In this document: positions 36,296-47,553 of the stretch, one piece after another
Position numbering within the stretch: the first letter of the stretch is position 1
Layout: every line of letters starts with the position of its first letter
NCBI RefSeq assembly: GCF_003605195.1
Contig: NZ_QYOS01000023.1
Span: forward strand, 62,001-126,000
DNA length: 64,000 nucleotides
Direction of reading: 5' to 3'
DNA from: Aurantiacibacter odishensis
Lineage (GTDB): Bacteria > Pseudomonadota > Alphaproteobacteria > Sphingomonadales > Sphingomonadaceae
Notes under the pieces: model-generated
Told to the model about the DNA's origin: nothing
What the model saw: the letters and a program-made list of their open reading frames with translations, nothing else
Databases searched by the model: none
Translations under genes and position numbers: made by a program

Positions 36296-36985
36296 ATGAA
36301 CCGCCGCGATCTTCTTGCCGGAGCTCTTGCCACAGGGGCCGCGCTGGCCGCCGCGCCTGCCCGCGTGTTCGCGCAGGCCGCGCCCGATCCGCGCACGCGC
36401 CGGCTGCTGGAAGTCGCCCAGAGCGAGGTTGCGCGCGCGGGCTCGCAATTGTGGCGGCGCGATGTCGTGGGGATCGCCGATTTCGGCCTTCATTCCAGCC
36501 TGCCGCGCTTCCACTTCGTGAACCTCGAAAACGGCACGGCGGACAGCGTGCTGGTGACTCACGGCAGCGGCTCAGACCCGGAGCATGACGGCTGGCTCAA
36601 CGCCTATTCCAACATGCAGGACAGCTGGGCCACCAGCCGCGGCGCCTACATCACCTGGGAATGGTACGAGGGGCGTTTCGGCACTTCCGTTCGGCTCGGC
36701 GGCCTTGACGAGAGCAATTCCAACGCCTTCCCCCGCGCCATCGTGATGCATGCCGCCGATTACGCCACACCCGAACACGTGGCGCGCTGGGGCCGCCTTG
36801 GCCGGTCCAACGGTTGCTTTGCCTTCGGGCCGGACGTGTTCCCGCAGGCCCTGACCCGGATGATGGGCGGACGGTTGCTGTTTGCCGACTCGCTCGGCAT
36901 CGGACCGGACGGTGAAAGCGTGGCCCAGCCGCAGCAGGCTACGCCCGATTTCAAAGCAATAGCGGCCGAAAACAGCGCCAGCTGA
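36296..36985 (+). CDS. Murein L,D-transpeptidase catalytic domain protein with Tat-like signal
   Basis: 229 aa from ATG 36296, chosen because MNRRDLLAGALATGAALAAAPARVFA is a twin-arginine-type signal peptide; a start at 36260 would bury it. The mature part has the YkuD-like catalytic pattern: VMHAADY (His) and GRSNGCFAF (nucleophile Cys) in the SxGC arrangement. Proteins of this subgroup are annotated as murein L,D-transpeptidase catalytic domain family. The predicted product acts on peptidoglycan in the periplasm. It converges with the next gene across a 12-bp gap. Confidence 0.85.
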   Translation: MNRRDLLAGALATGAALAAAPARVFAQAAPDPRTRRLLEVAQSEVARAGSQLWRRDVVGIADFGLHSSLPRFHFVNLENGTADSVLVTHGSGSDPEHDGWLNAYSNMQDSWATSRGAYITWEWYEGRFGTSVRLGGLDESNSNAFPRAIVMHAADYATPEHVARWGRLGRSNGCFAFGPDVFPQALTRMMGGRLLFADSLGIGPDGESVAQPQQATPDFKAIAAENSAS

Positions 36986-36997
36986 GCGGACGCGCTA

Positions 36998-38365
36998 TCA
37001 GGCGCCCGGTCGTTCGATCGGAATGATCTCTTCCGACGAGAAAGTTGCCCGATTGCCGACGCGCGGCGCGTCCAGCGATGCCAGCACCGGCGCGTCGCGG
37101 TCATAAAGGTCTTCGAACTTGCGCAAGGTTCCGTCCGCATCGAGGCCATAGGTGAAATAGGTGATGTAGACAGGCATGGTCCGTTCCACCGGCACCCGCG
37201 TGTAATCGCCGCTCTGCGAGATGCCCACGGCCTCGTCTCGCGAAGCACCGCCGCCAAGGATCGCCACGGTCATCGCCAGTTCCAGCGCCCGCTCCACCCG
37301 GATGCAGCCGTGGCTGCGCGCGCGGTTGTCGCTGTCGAAAAGGTTGCGGTTGGGCGTATCGTGCAGGAAGATCGCGTGCGGATTGGGCATGTCGAGCTTC
37401 ATCTTGCCCAGCGAATTGGTCGGCCCCGGCTGCTGCACCACGCTGATGTAGCCGTTGGCCCCGCGCGTGGCGCGATAACCCTGCGATCGCGCCCAAGCCG
37501 GGTTATTGAGCACCCGGTTGCCCAGTCCCTCGCCCACCACGATGCTCTGCGGCACCGTCCAGGTGGGGTTGAACACGACGCCTTCCACCGTCTCTGCAAG
37601 CTGCGGCGTGGCCGTGCGGCCCGGCGCGCCCACGATTGTGCGATAGGTGCGGATGATCTGCCCGTTTACCATCAGGCGTAGCTGGTACTCCGGCACATTG
37701 GTGATGAGATACTGACCGCCAAGATCGCGCGGCAGCCAGCGCCAGCGGTCCATGTTGGCAAGGATCAGCTTGCGGGTATCGCTATCCTCCCCCGGTGTCT
37801 CCGCCAGCGCGGCACGCAGGGCGGCATAGTCCTCATGCGTGGGTGCCAGTGCCTCGACGATCCCGGCAATGTCGCCGCTTTCCAGCACGTCTTCCATCAG
37901 CCGCGCGGTGGGCAGCAGGTCCGCATCGGGATCGACCACGAACCACTGCCGACGCGAGTCCATCGGCGTGCGGCCATCGCGCAGGTCTTCCACCAGCCAG
38001 GTGAACACGCCACTGGCACGCACGTCCAGCGCCCGGCTCTCGCCGCGTTCAATCTCCTCGCGCAGCAGATCCACGCGGTAGTCCGCCGGGTTCAGTCCCT
38101 CGGCTGCGATACCGTCGATCACGGCGGCCAGCGCCATTGCGTTCTCGACGCTCCAGTTCTGCACCAGCGCATCGCGCGGATCTTCCTGCATCACCTCGCG
38201 GCTTTCGAACTCGGGTGTGGAGGTGACTTGCGCGCCATCTTCGTTCTGCAACGGGTCCTGCGCGAACAGCGTCTGTCCCGCGACCGGCGCGGAAACCAGC
38301 AATGCCGCAAGGGCAATCCCGCCAAAGTGCGCACGGCGCATACGAATCAAACCTTTGTTAACCAT
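36998..38365 (-). CDS. L,D-transpeptidase (YcbB/LdtD-type)
   Basis: 455 aa; ATG 38365, with ATG 38341 as an alternative that has AAAGG 10 nt upstream. Signal peptide around FGGIALAALLVSAPVAGQ. The N-terminal scaffold/peptidoglycan-binding-like region (about 55-190) is followed by the YkuD catalytic domain with LDMPNPHAIFLHDTPNRNLF and the nucleophile motif RARSHGCIRVE. The large size and extended loop match the YcbB/LdtD class, which forms 3-3 crosslinks in peptidoglycan. Periplasmic. Confidence 0.91.
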   Translation of the reverse strand: MVNKGLIRMRRAHFGGIALAALLVSAPVAGQTLFAQDPLQNEDGAQVTSTPEFESREVMQEDPRDALVQNWSVENAMALAAVIDGIAAEGLNPADYRVDLLREEIERGESRALDVRASGVFTWLVEDLRDGRTPMDSRRQWFVVDPDADLLPTARLMEDVLESGDIAGIVEALAPTHEDYAALRAALAETPGEDSDTRKLILANMDRWRWLPRDLGGQYLITNVPEYQLRLMVNGQIIRTYRTIVGAPGRTATPQLAETVEGVVFNPTWTVPQSIVVGEGLGNRVLNNPAWARSQGYRATRGANGYISVVQQPGPTNSLGKMKLDMPNPHAIFLHDTPNRNLFDSDNRARSHGCIRVERALELAMTVAILGGGASRDEAVGISQSGDYTRVPVERTMPVYITYFTYGLDADGTLRKFEDLYDRDAPVLASLDAPRVGNRATFSSEEIIPIERPGA

Positions 38366-38491
38366 GATAGCCCTGTAATTCTGCCCCTTGACGTCCTTCC
38401 GATCAAGCAGGACCGCTTAGCGGCGGCTGAACGGGGACAGGCGGCGCACACAAATGGTGACGCGGTACGGCACCACCATTAGGAACCTTGC

Positions 38492-39391
38492 ATGAGCATG
38501 TCGCAACGCCACCTGCTGCCGTTCCTCGCGGCCTTCATCGGCGTTGGCCTGATGTCGCTGATGGACGCGCAGATGAAAAGCGCTTCGCTGGCAACGGGGG
38601 TGTTCACAGCCTCGCTGCTGCGTTCCCTGCTGGCCGCGGCTTTCATCGCGCCTTTATGGCTGGTGCAAAAGAGCGCATGGCCAGCCCCCAAGGTGATGCG
38701 CCTGCACGTGGAGCGCGGGATGATCTCGGCTTTCATGGCGCTGACGTTCTTCTACGCCCTCACCAAGCTGCCGATTGCGGAGGCCATCGCGATCAGCTTC
38801 GTGGCGCCCCTGCTGGCGCTGTATTTCGCGCGGGTATTTTTGGGGGAGCAGATCAGCAAGGGAGCTATCGGAGCATCGGTGCTGGGGCTTATGGGAACTC
38901 TTGTAATCGTAAGCGGCAGGCTGGGCCGTACCGAGATGGAGGACGACGTGCTGCTGGGCCTCGCGTCGCTGTTCGTCTCGGCACTGCTCTATGCCTACAA
39001 TTTCGTGGTAATCCGCAAGCAGTCGCAAGTTGCAGGACCGGTGGAGGTGGCGACGTTCCATGCCGGGATCAGCGGCATCGTCCAGCTTCTCGCCGCGCCA
39101 TTCTTCTTCGTGATGCCAGGTTCTGAGGCGATGCTGACCATCGCCGGGGCCGCCGCGCTCACCGTGGGCGGATCAATGGCGATTGCCTGGGCCTATGCGC
39201 GGGCAGAGGCGCAGGTGCTGGTGCCGGTGGAATATACCGGCTTTGGCTGGGCCGCCCTGTTCGGCTGGCTTTTCTTCCGCGAGGCGGTGACCCTGCCCAC
39301 CATCGTCGGTGTGGTGCTTATCCTGCTGGCCTGCTGGATCGCCGCCCCGCGCGCAAAACGCGCCGCAAACACGGAAATCGCCAGCGTCTGA
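38492..39391 (+). CDS. EamA/DMT-family transporter
   Basis: 299 aa with ten hydrophobic segments in two EamA halves; ATG 38492 follows AGGAACC. Recognisable signatures: RHLLPFLAAFIGVGLMSLMDAQ in helix 1, FFYALTKLPIAEAIAISF (helices 3-4) and EYTGFGWAALFGWLFFREA in the second half. Exporters of this superfamily carry amino acids, nucleosides or other small metabolites; substrate unknown. It is divergent from the L,D-transpeptidase gene. Confidence 0.89.
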   Translation: MSMSQRHLLPFLAAFIGVGLMSLMDAQMKSASLATGVFTASLLRSLLAAAFIAPLWLVQKSAWPAPKVMRLHVERGMISAFMALTFFYALTKLPIAEAIAISFVAPLLALYFARVFLGEQISKGAIGASVLGLMGTLVIVSGRLGRTEMEDDVLLGLASLFVSALLYAYNFVVIRKQSQVAGPVEVATFHAGISGIVQLLAAPFFFVMPGSEAMLTIAGAAALTVGGSMAIAWAYARAEAQVLVPVEYTGFGWAALFGWLFFREAVTLPTIVGVVLILLACWIAAPRAKRAANTEIASV

Positions 39392-39413
39392 CGCCTCGAT
39401 CCGTCGTCCGGAA

Positions 39414-39590
39414 TCAGTCACCGGGCGCTTCTGCCGTGACGACCTCGTGTTCCGGCTCGTCTTCGAACCAGCCGGCGCTTTGCCAGATCAGGCCCGCCGT
39501 TGCCCCGATGAACGCCGACACCGCCAGCGCGATCAGCATTGCCAGGACGTTCAGCGAAGCCGAGCGTTTTCGTGGACTTCCAATGGCCAT
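39414..39590 (-). CDS. Small single-pass membrane protein
   Basis: 58 aa, found by reading the minus strand. The reading starts ATG GCC ATT at 39590 and stops TGA at 39416-39414. A basic N-terminus (MAIGSPRKRSAS) precedes one transmembrane helix (LNVLAMLIALAVSAFIGATA) and an acidic tail (WFEDEPEHEVVTAEAPGD), giving the positive-inside orientation of a bitopic inner-membrane protein. It converges with the DMT transporter and is divergent from acnA. No family recognised. The codon pattern and topology, rather than a strong ribosome-binding site, support it. Confidence 0.68.
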   Translation of the reverse strand: MAIGSPRKRSASLNVLAMLIALAVSAFIGATAGLIWQSAGWFEDEPEHEVVTAEAPGD

Positions 39591-39756
39591 AAGCCTTCAA
39601 ATTCCCTTTGCGGCGCGGCGGAACAACCCGTCGCGATGCCGCGTTGCACTATCGCCCACTTGACCAAACGCGCGCAAACGCGCAGGTCGCCCCCGAACAG
39701 GCCCCTCCCTCGCAAGAACGGGGCCGATCCGCAACACTCTAGAGGACCAATCGCCC

Positions 39757-42431
<2,675 letters not shown>

Positions 42432-42432
<1 letters not shown>

Positions 42433-42872
42433 TGCGGCGCGCCGCGCTCTCGCTGGCTCTGGCAACATTGCCAATTCTGGGGTCGGGCCTTGCGGCCTGC
42501 GCCCCGGTTCCGGCCACTACGAGCGCGGCGGCCACCCCGGTAGCAGCGGTAGAGACCCTGCCCGCCGCCGAACTCGCGGCGCTGGTGGCATCCGGTGATG
42601 TCGTGCTGATCGACGTCCGCACTCCGGCGGAGTTTGCCGAAAGCCGCCTGCCCGGTGCGCTCAACGCGCCGCTCGGCACTTTCGAGCCGGCCACTATCCC
42701 GATCGAGGATGATCGCGAGACGATCCTCTACTGCGGATCCAGCCGCCGCTCCGGCATCGCGGCAACGACCCTCTCCGAATACCTCGGCACCACTGTTCGC
42801 CATCTCGAAGGCGGCATCGCTGCGTGGAACGAGGCCGGGCTGGAAACGATTGCCGACGAACCTGCTGAATAA
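42432..42872 (+). CDS. Rhodanese-domain lipoprotein
   Basis: 146 aa, start overlapping the acnA stop by 1 bp. A lipoprotein signal peptide ends GSGLAAC (lipid Cys about residue 23). A single rhodanese domain follows, with VVLIDVRTPAEFAESRLPGA and the active-site loop YCGSSRRS (C101). Predicted to sit in the periplasmic or outer-membrane leaflet and handle persulfide sulfur or another Cys-based transfer. The six-residue active-site loop is the sulfurtransferase size. Confidence 0.9.
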
Positions 42873-42952
42873 CGGCGACGAGCAGAGGCAGCCGCGCGGC
42901 GGTCTCCGCTGGACAGGGTGCATCGCGGCGCGCCGTTCGATATGCTGGGCCC

Positions 42953-43660
42953 ATGCGCAATCCGCTGGCCCCTTCCCCGCCACACTCTGACGATCCGATG
43001 GCCGATCCGGCCAAGCTTGCCGCTTTCGGCGAGCAGGTCCGGACACGGCTGGATGCCAATCCGCAAGCCGAAGCGCTCGGCGGAGAGAAGGCAGATATCT
43101 TCCTGCTTCCCGGTTTCCTGTCCCGCAAGGAATGCAAACGCCTGCTGCGCACGGTGGATTCCCGCCTCGGTCCTTCCGACCTCTTCAAGGGGACGCAGGT
43201 CGACGGCTTTCGCACCAGTTCCACCCACTACTTCGACCGCGAGGACGAGGCGACGCGGGAACTGGAACAGCGGATGGACGATACGCTCGGCATCGATCAC
43301 CGCCACGCCGAGGTGCCGCAGGGCCAGCGTTACCGGACCGGGCAGCAATTCCGCCACCACTTCGACTATTTCACCACCGACCAGCCCTACTGGCAGCAGG
43401 AACGCCAGCGCGGCGGGCAGCGGACCTGGACGGCGATGGTGTTCCTCAACGAGCCTTCCGCAGGTGGCGAGACCGATTTCCCCGAACTCGGCCTGTCCAT
43501 CAAGCCGCAGCGCGGGGCCATGCTGACCTGGAACAACATGGACCGTGACGGTCGCCCGAACCCGGCGACGCTGCATGCCGGCACGCCGGTGGTCGAGGGG
43601 GACAAATACATCGTCACCCAGTGGTATCGGCAGGAAGCCTGGTCGCTCGAACTGCGCTGA
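42953..43660 (+). CDS. 2OG-Fe(II) oxygenase, prolyl-4-hydroxylase alpha-subunit-like (copy 1)
   Basis: 235 aa from ATG 42953; ATG 42998 is an alternative. Double-stranded beta-helix dioxygenase with iron ligands H136-F-D138 (RHHFDYF) and distal His207 (TLHAGTPV), and the 2-oxoglutarate-binding Lys in GDKYIVTQWYRQ. RTWTAMVFLNEPSAGGETDFPEL is the P4H-type strand. No signal peptide, so cytosolic. It is 53 bp upstream of a paralogue with the same layout. Substrate is not established; see the finding on the neighbouring proline-rich protein. Confidence 0.92.
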   Translation: MRNPLAPSPPHSDDPMADPAKLAAFGEQVRTRLDANPQAEALGGEKADIFLLPGFLSRKECKRLLRTVDSRLGPSDLFKGTQVDGFRTSSTHYFDREDEATRELEQRMDDTLGIDHRHAEVPQGQRYRTGQQFRHHFDYFTTDQPYWQQERQRGGQRTWTAMVFLNEPSAGGETDFPELGLSIKPQRGAMLTWNNMDRDGRPNPATLHAGTPVVEGDKYIVTQWYRQEAWSLELR

Positions 43661-43713
43661 CTGCCGAGAGATAGGCAGCACCAGCGTTAAGACTATTTTG
43701 CTCAGTCCGCGTT

Positions 43714-44418
43714 ATGTCGGCGATCATGTCGCACCAATCTGCAGAAATGTTGCGCCCCGCAAGCGATGCGGTTGCGCTTGCGAAAATCGGCCATGATGTT
43801 CACCAAAGACTGGACCGCATCCGCGGAATTGAGCGTGTGGAATCAGACCTCGCCGATTTGTATGTCGCCGAGAAGTTTCTTACCGGTCCGGACTGCAAGC
43901 GCATCGTGCAGGCGATCAACCAATTGGCGGTGCCATCCACGCTCTACGAAGGCGGAGAGCCGGGATACCGCACCAGCCACACACACCATTTCGGCAAGGA
44001 CGATCCACTTACGCGTGATCTGGAACATTACATCTGCCAGGTCAGCGGTCTGGATATTCTTCATGCAGAACGAATGCAGGGCCAGCGCTATCAGAAGGGC
44101 CAGCAATACAAGCATCACCACGATTTCTTTCACACCGGCCAGCGATACTGGGACGATGAAGCCCGGCGCGGTGGCCAGCGCACATGGACAGCGATGCTGG
44201 CCCTGAATGAACCAAGGGAAGGCGGGGAGACCGACTTCCCCCACCTGGGGTTCCGTTTCACGCCACGTGCCGGAAGACTGTTGATGTGGAACAATATGGA
44301 TCGTCACGGTCGGCCGAATATGAAGACCCTTCACGCCGGGATGCCGGTGCTGCGCGGCATCAAGCACGTGGTCACATTATGGTTCCGCGAAGGCCCCTGG
44401 CGGTTGCTGAACGATTGA
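43714..44418 (+). CDS. 2OG-Fe(II) oxygenase, prolyl-4-hydroxylase alpha-subunit-like (copy 2)
   Basis: 234 aa, ATG 43714 (ATG 43726 also possible). Same dioxygenase layout as copy 1: metal ligands in YKHHHDFF (about 135-137), distal His207 in TLHAGMPV, and Lys in IKHVVTLWFREG. RTWTAMLALNEPREGGETDFPHL is nearly the same strand as in copy 1. The N-terminal 60 residues differ, suggesting different partners or substrates after tandem duplication. No signal peptide. It ends before a bidirectional hairpin. Confidence 0.92.
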   Translation: MSAIMSHQSAEMLRPASDAVALAKIGHDVHQRLDRIRGIERVESDLADLYVAEKFLTGPDCKRIVQAINQLAVPSTLYEGGEPGYRTSHTHHFGKDDPLTRDLEHYICQVSGLDILHAERMQGQRYQKGQQYKHHHDFFHTGQRYWDDEARRGGQRTWTAMLALNEPREGGETDFPHLGFRFTPRAGRLLMWNNMDRHGRPNMKTLHAGMPVLRGIKHVVTLWFREGPWRLLND

Positions 44419-44423
44419 CACAA

Positions 44424-44449
44424 AATGGGCGGCCCGAAGACCGCCCATT
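44424..44449. terminator. Bidirectional hairpin terminator
   Basis: AATGGGCGG (44424-44432) and CCGCCCATT (44441-44449) form a 9-bp perfect stem with an 8-nt loop, between the stop codons of two convergent genes. On the minus strand it is followed by a short T run (TTTTG), so it should terminate the gene at 44473-45672; on the plus strand the follow-on sequence is C-rich. Confidence 0.7.
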
Positions 44450-44472
44450 CCCCCCATTGAAGTCAGCAAGCC

Positions 44473-45672
44473 TCAGTCGGCTTGTTCTTCCTTGTCCGAA
44501 ATCGGCTTCTTGCGCTTGCGCCGCACCGCGATTGCGCCAGCAGCACCGCCAAACAGCAGCAACATTCCGGGTGCCGGAACCTGTGTGCCTGAACTCGAAG
44601 GAGGAGGCGGCGGAGGGGGTGGTGGTGGCGGCCCTCCGTTGCTGGAACTCGAACTCGTGCTGGTGCTGCTGCTCGTGCTTGTGCTCGTGCTGGACGAAGG
44701 CGGTCGCGGTGGCGGACCGCCGGTCGTGCTTCCAGTACTCGAACTTGAACTCGACGAACTGCTGCCAGAGCCACCTGAAGAGGAGGAACTGGAACTGCTA
44801 GAACTGGAACTGCTAGAACTGGAGCTGCTCGAGCTTGAGGACGAGCTTGTCGTGGTGCTGACGTTGCCAGATGTCGAAGTGGTGCTCGAGACATTGCCTG
44901 AAGTCGATGTGGTGCTCGAGACATTGCCTGAAGTCGATGTGCTTACGTTGCCGGACGTCGAAGTCGTGCTCGACACGTTGCCCGATGTGGACGTGCTGAC
45001 ATTGCCCGAAGTCGAGCTGGAAACATTGCCCGATGTCGTGCTGCTCACATTACCCGAGGTCGTGGTCGTCGTCGTGGTTGTCGTACTGCCGGTGGACCCC
45101 GTCGAGGAGGACGGGGGGGAAGGCGGCGGGAACTCACCGCTGCTCGACGGCGGGGAAGGCGGCGGGAAATCGCCGCTACTGGACGGCGGCGACGGCGGAG
45201 GGAAATCACCCGATGTGCCGCCTGTGGTCGTCGTCGTGGTGCTCATGTCGACGGTGGCGCTGCCGCCTCCGCCCGAACCACCGAAGAAGCCGCCGAAGAA
45301 ACCACCGCCGAAGCCGCCGCCAAATCCGCCGCCGCCGCCGATGATGATCGGCTGGCCGCCGCCACCGCCGCCGATCGGCGCGCTGGGCAGGGGCGGCAGG
45401 GGAAGCGGGGCGCCCATGGCGACCACTTCTTCCTCGCAACATTCGGTTTCGATCACGCGACGCAGTCGCATCTGTTCGCGCGGGCGCGGTGGAATGGTCC
45501 GGCGCGCGGTCGGCTCACCCTTCACATAGGCGAGTTCGTCTTCGGCATCCTTGTCGGACTTGTAGGCGACCTGTGCCGACTGCGGCTCGGCAACGTGTAC
45601 CGCGCCTCCGCCAACGACAGCCCCGCCCGCAGCGGCGGCGGTCAGCTTCGCAATGGCCATACGTACCGACAT
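44473..45672 (-). CDS. Pro/Ser/Thr/Gly-rich surface protein with PEP-CTERM-like tail
   Basis: 399 aa. The N-terminus is a signal-like hydrophobic stretch (AIAKLTAAAAGGAVVGGGAV). Residues about 100-140 are Gly-rich with GGFFGGFFGG. Residues 155-190 are three copies of a 12-residue unit GDFPPPSPPSSS. About 205-275 holds eight SGNV units separated by Ser/Thr, then about 25 consecutive Ser, a second Ser/Thr block, and 11 consecutive Pro near residue 350. The end is VPAPGMLLLFGGAAGAIAVRRKRKK plus a short acidic tail, a PEP-CTERM-type sorting signal (PxPG, hydrophobic span, Arg cluster). No exosortase gene is in the window. Composition resembles extensin-like cell-wall glycoproteins. Confidence 0.83.
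   Translation of the reverse strand: MSVRMAIAKLTAAAAGGAVVGGGAVHVAEPQSAQVAYKSDKDAEDELAYVKGEPTARRTIPPRPREQMRLRRVIETECCEEEVVAMGAPLPLPPLPSAPIGGGGGGQPIIIGGGGGFGGGFGGGFFGGFFGGSGGGGSATVDMSTTTTTTGGTSGDFPPPSPPSSSGDFPPPSPPSSSGEFPPPSPPSSSTGSTGSTTTTTTTTTSGNVSSTTSGNVSSSTSGNVSTSTSGNVSSTTSTSGNVSTSTSGNVSSTTSTSGNVSSTTSTSGNVSTTTSSSSSSSSSSSSSSSSSSSSSSSSGGSGSSSSSSSSSTGSTTGGPPPRPPSSSTSTSTSSSTSTSSSSSNGGPPPPPPPPPPPSSSGTQVPAPGMLLLFGGAAGAIAVRRKRKKPISDKEEQAD
44860..45057 (-). repeat. SGNV-coding tandem repeat
   Basis: Eight copies of an SGNV-encoding unit alternate with short Ser/Thr spacers of four to six residues, so the DNA period is mixed at about 24 and 30 bp. It is immediately followed by a long Ser run (about 44770-44847). 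Such a tract is prone to copy-number change. Confidence 0.8.
45103..45210 (-). repeat. Three 36-bp repeats encoding GDFPPPSPPSSS
   Basis: Three head-to-tail copies of a 36-bp unit (third copy with Glu for Asp) encode SPPSSS/FPPPSPP blocks, the proline-rich part of the surface protein and the region most like prolyl hydroxylase substrates. Confidence 0.85.
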
Positions 45673-45907
45673 GCGTAATCTCTCTCAGCTTGGCGGGGCG
45701 AAGGCCGAGAGTGCCCGCGCGACACTCCCGGTCTTCTCCAGTTCCTGCCAATGAGACGCGCAAAACCTCTACCGGCAATGGGGTTAACCATCATTTCAGC
45801 AGCAGGAAGCCAGAAAAATCGCGGGATTTCCGGGCTTCGCGGCGCTTTGTCCCGTTATGGAACCGAATGGCAGGGCCGCATGGTTAGCGCGGACTTACGA
45901 CCGCCCC

Positions 45908-46948
45908 TCAGCCATCGTCCTCGAACAGGCCGCCCTGCGCGCCCCGCCCCGATTCGGGAGCGGACATCCCCAGGTGCGCCCAGCCCCCGTCGTTCAGGCA
46001 GCGCCCGCGCGCGGTGCGGGCGATCAGGCCGAGCTGGATGAGATAGGGCTCGATCACTTCCTCCACCGTGTCGCGCGGTTCGGAAAGGCCCGCCGCCAGC
46101 GTTTCCACGCCTACCGGCCCACCCTTGTAGGTGGTGGCGATCATGGTGAGGTAGCGCCGGTCCATCGCATCGAGGCCCAGGTTGTCTATCTCCAGCCGCG
46201 TCAGCGCCTCGTCCGCGATGGGCGCGGTAACCGTGCTGGCGCCCTTGACCTGTGCAAAGTCGCGCACGCGGCGCATCAGGCGACCGGCGACGCGCGGCGT
46301 CCCGCGCGAGCGCCGCGCGATCTCCCGCGCGCCCGTCGGGTCTATCGCCATGCCGAGCAGGCCCGCCCCGCGCGTGACCACCCGCATCAGTTCCTCCTCG
46401 GTGTAGAACACCAGCCGCACGGGAATGCCGAAGCGGTCGCGCAAGGGCGTGGTGAGCAGGCCCTGCCGCGTGGTCGCACCCACCAGCGTAAAGGGCGGCA
46501 GGTCGATCCGCACGCTGCGCGCCGACGGCCCCTCCCCGATGATGATATCGAGCGCGCGGTCCTCCATCGCCGGGTAGAGCACTTCCTCCACCACCGGATT
46601 GAGACGGTGGATTTCGTCGATGAAGAGCACTTCATTGGGTTCGAGGTTGGTCAGCAGCGCGGCAAGATCGCCCGCCTTGGCGATCACCGGGCCGCTGGTG
46701 GCGCGAAAGCCAACGCCCAGTTCCTTCGCCACGATCTGCGCCAGCGTGGTCTTGCCCAGCCCCGGCGGGCCGAAGAACAGCACGTGGTCCATCGCCTCTG
46801 ACCGGCCCTTCGCGGCCTCGATAAAGACCCGCAGGTTATCGCGCGCGGCTTCCTGTCCGACGAATTCGGTGAGCGACTTCGGCCGCAGCGCGGCATCCGG
46901 ATCGTTTGGCTGGCGGTCGGGGGAGTGGATGGGTTGTTCTTCCATCAC
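45908..46948 (-). CDS. ruvB: Holliday junction branch migration helicase subunit RuvB
   Basis: 346 aa. AAA+ ATPase: Walker [14 protein letters not shown], Walker [11 protein letters not shown], sensor 1 [18 protein letters not shown], and C-terminal winged helix with [24 protein letters not shown]. With RuvA it drives branch migration of Holliday junctions. Its ATG overlaps the ruvA stop by 4 bp (ATGA). Confidence 0.97.
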   Translation of the reverse strand: MMEEQPIHSPDRQPNDPDAALRPKSLTEFVGQEAARDNLRVFIEAAKGRSEAMDHVLFFGPPGLGKTTLAQIVAKELGVGFRATSGPVIAKAGDLAALLTNLEPNEVLFIDEIHRLNPVVEEVLYPAMEDRALDIIIGEGPSARSVRIDLPPFTLVGATTRQGLLTTPLRDRFGIPVRLVFYTEEELMRVVTRGAGLLGMAIDPTGAREIARRSRGTPRVAGRLMRRVRDFAQVKGASTVTAPIADEALTRLEIDNLGLDAMDRRYLTMIATTYKGGPVGVETLAAGLSEPRDTVEEVIEPYLIQLGLIARTARGRCLNDGGWAHLGMSAPESGRGAQGGLFEDDG

Positions 46949-47553
46949 CCAGCCGCCTTCTTCAGCGCCACGCGGATCAGGTCACCCTCTGCCGCACCTT
47001 CGCCCAGTTCCTCCTGCGCCCGCGCGACCGCCTGCGCCGCGACGGCAGGCTTGAAGCCGAGGTTCTGCAAGGCGCTCACCGCATCGGCACTTGCCCCGCC
47101 TGCGGGCATTACCGTGCCGCGGGTCGCTCCGCCGCCAGCCGCGCCCGGCATGGCGCCAGCCTTGTCCTTCAGTTCGTTGACGATGCGGCCTGCCAGCTTC
47201 GGACCCACGCCGTTCGCGCGCGCCACGCTGGCGGCGTCACCGGCCGCACAAGCATCGCGCAGTTCGGCAGTCGACAACGCCGAGAGGATGGCGAGGCCCA
47301 CCTTGGAACCCACACCCTGCACACCTGTCAGCAGGCGGAACCAGTCGCGTTCGCTGCTCTCGGCAAAGCCCAGCAGGCGCATGTCGTTCTCGCTCACCTG
47401 CAAATCCGTATGGACGGTGCAGGCATCGCCCACCGCGCCCAGCGCGCTCAAGGTGCGGGCCGAGCAGTGGACGAGGTAGCCCACGCCCTGCACATCGACG
47501 ATAGCCCAATCCTCGCCGGTTTCGTCCAGCCTGCCCGATAGCTTTGCAATCAT
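46945..47553 (-). CDS. ruvA: Holliday junction branch migration protein RuvA
   Basis: 202 aa from ATG 47553, which gives the canonical start [11 protein letters not shown]; the open frame upstream is not conserved. OB-fold N-terminal domain ([13 protein letters not shown]), two helix-hairpin-helix motifs ([17 protein letters not shown] and [16 protein letters not shown]), and the RuvB-contacting C-terminal domain after an Ala/Gly linker. Tetramer binds the Holliday junction. ruvC is not in this window. Confidence 0.95.
   Translation of the reverse strand: MIAKLSGRLDETGEDWAIVDVQGVGYLVHCSARTLSALGAVGDACTVHTDLQVSENDMRLLGFAESSERDWFRLLTGVQGVGSKVGLAILSALSTAELRDACAAGDAASVARANGVGPKLAGRIVNELKDKAGAMPGAAGGGATRGTVMPAGGASADAVSALQNLGFKPAVAAQAVARAQEELGEGAAEGDLIRVALKKAAG

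Noticed and set aside
39418-39600. 60-aa minus-strand frame near acnA
   Set aside because: It is a frame-shifted reading of the 58-aa membrane protein; only the frame 39590-39414 gives a membrane helix with charged ends.
44767-45210. Possible CRISPR-like repeats
   Set aside because: The repeats are in frame, unequal in spacing and encode Ser/Thr/Pro tracts; there are no conserved spacers or cas genes.
44492-45529. 345-aa plus-strand frame opposite the repeat-rich protein (LELELLEL-type and Pro-rich)
   Set aside because: It is the complement of the Ser/Gly repeats. The minus strand has a signal sequence and a PEP-CTERM-type end; the plus frame has neither.
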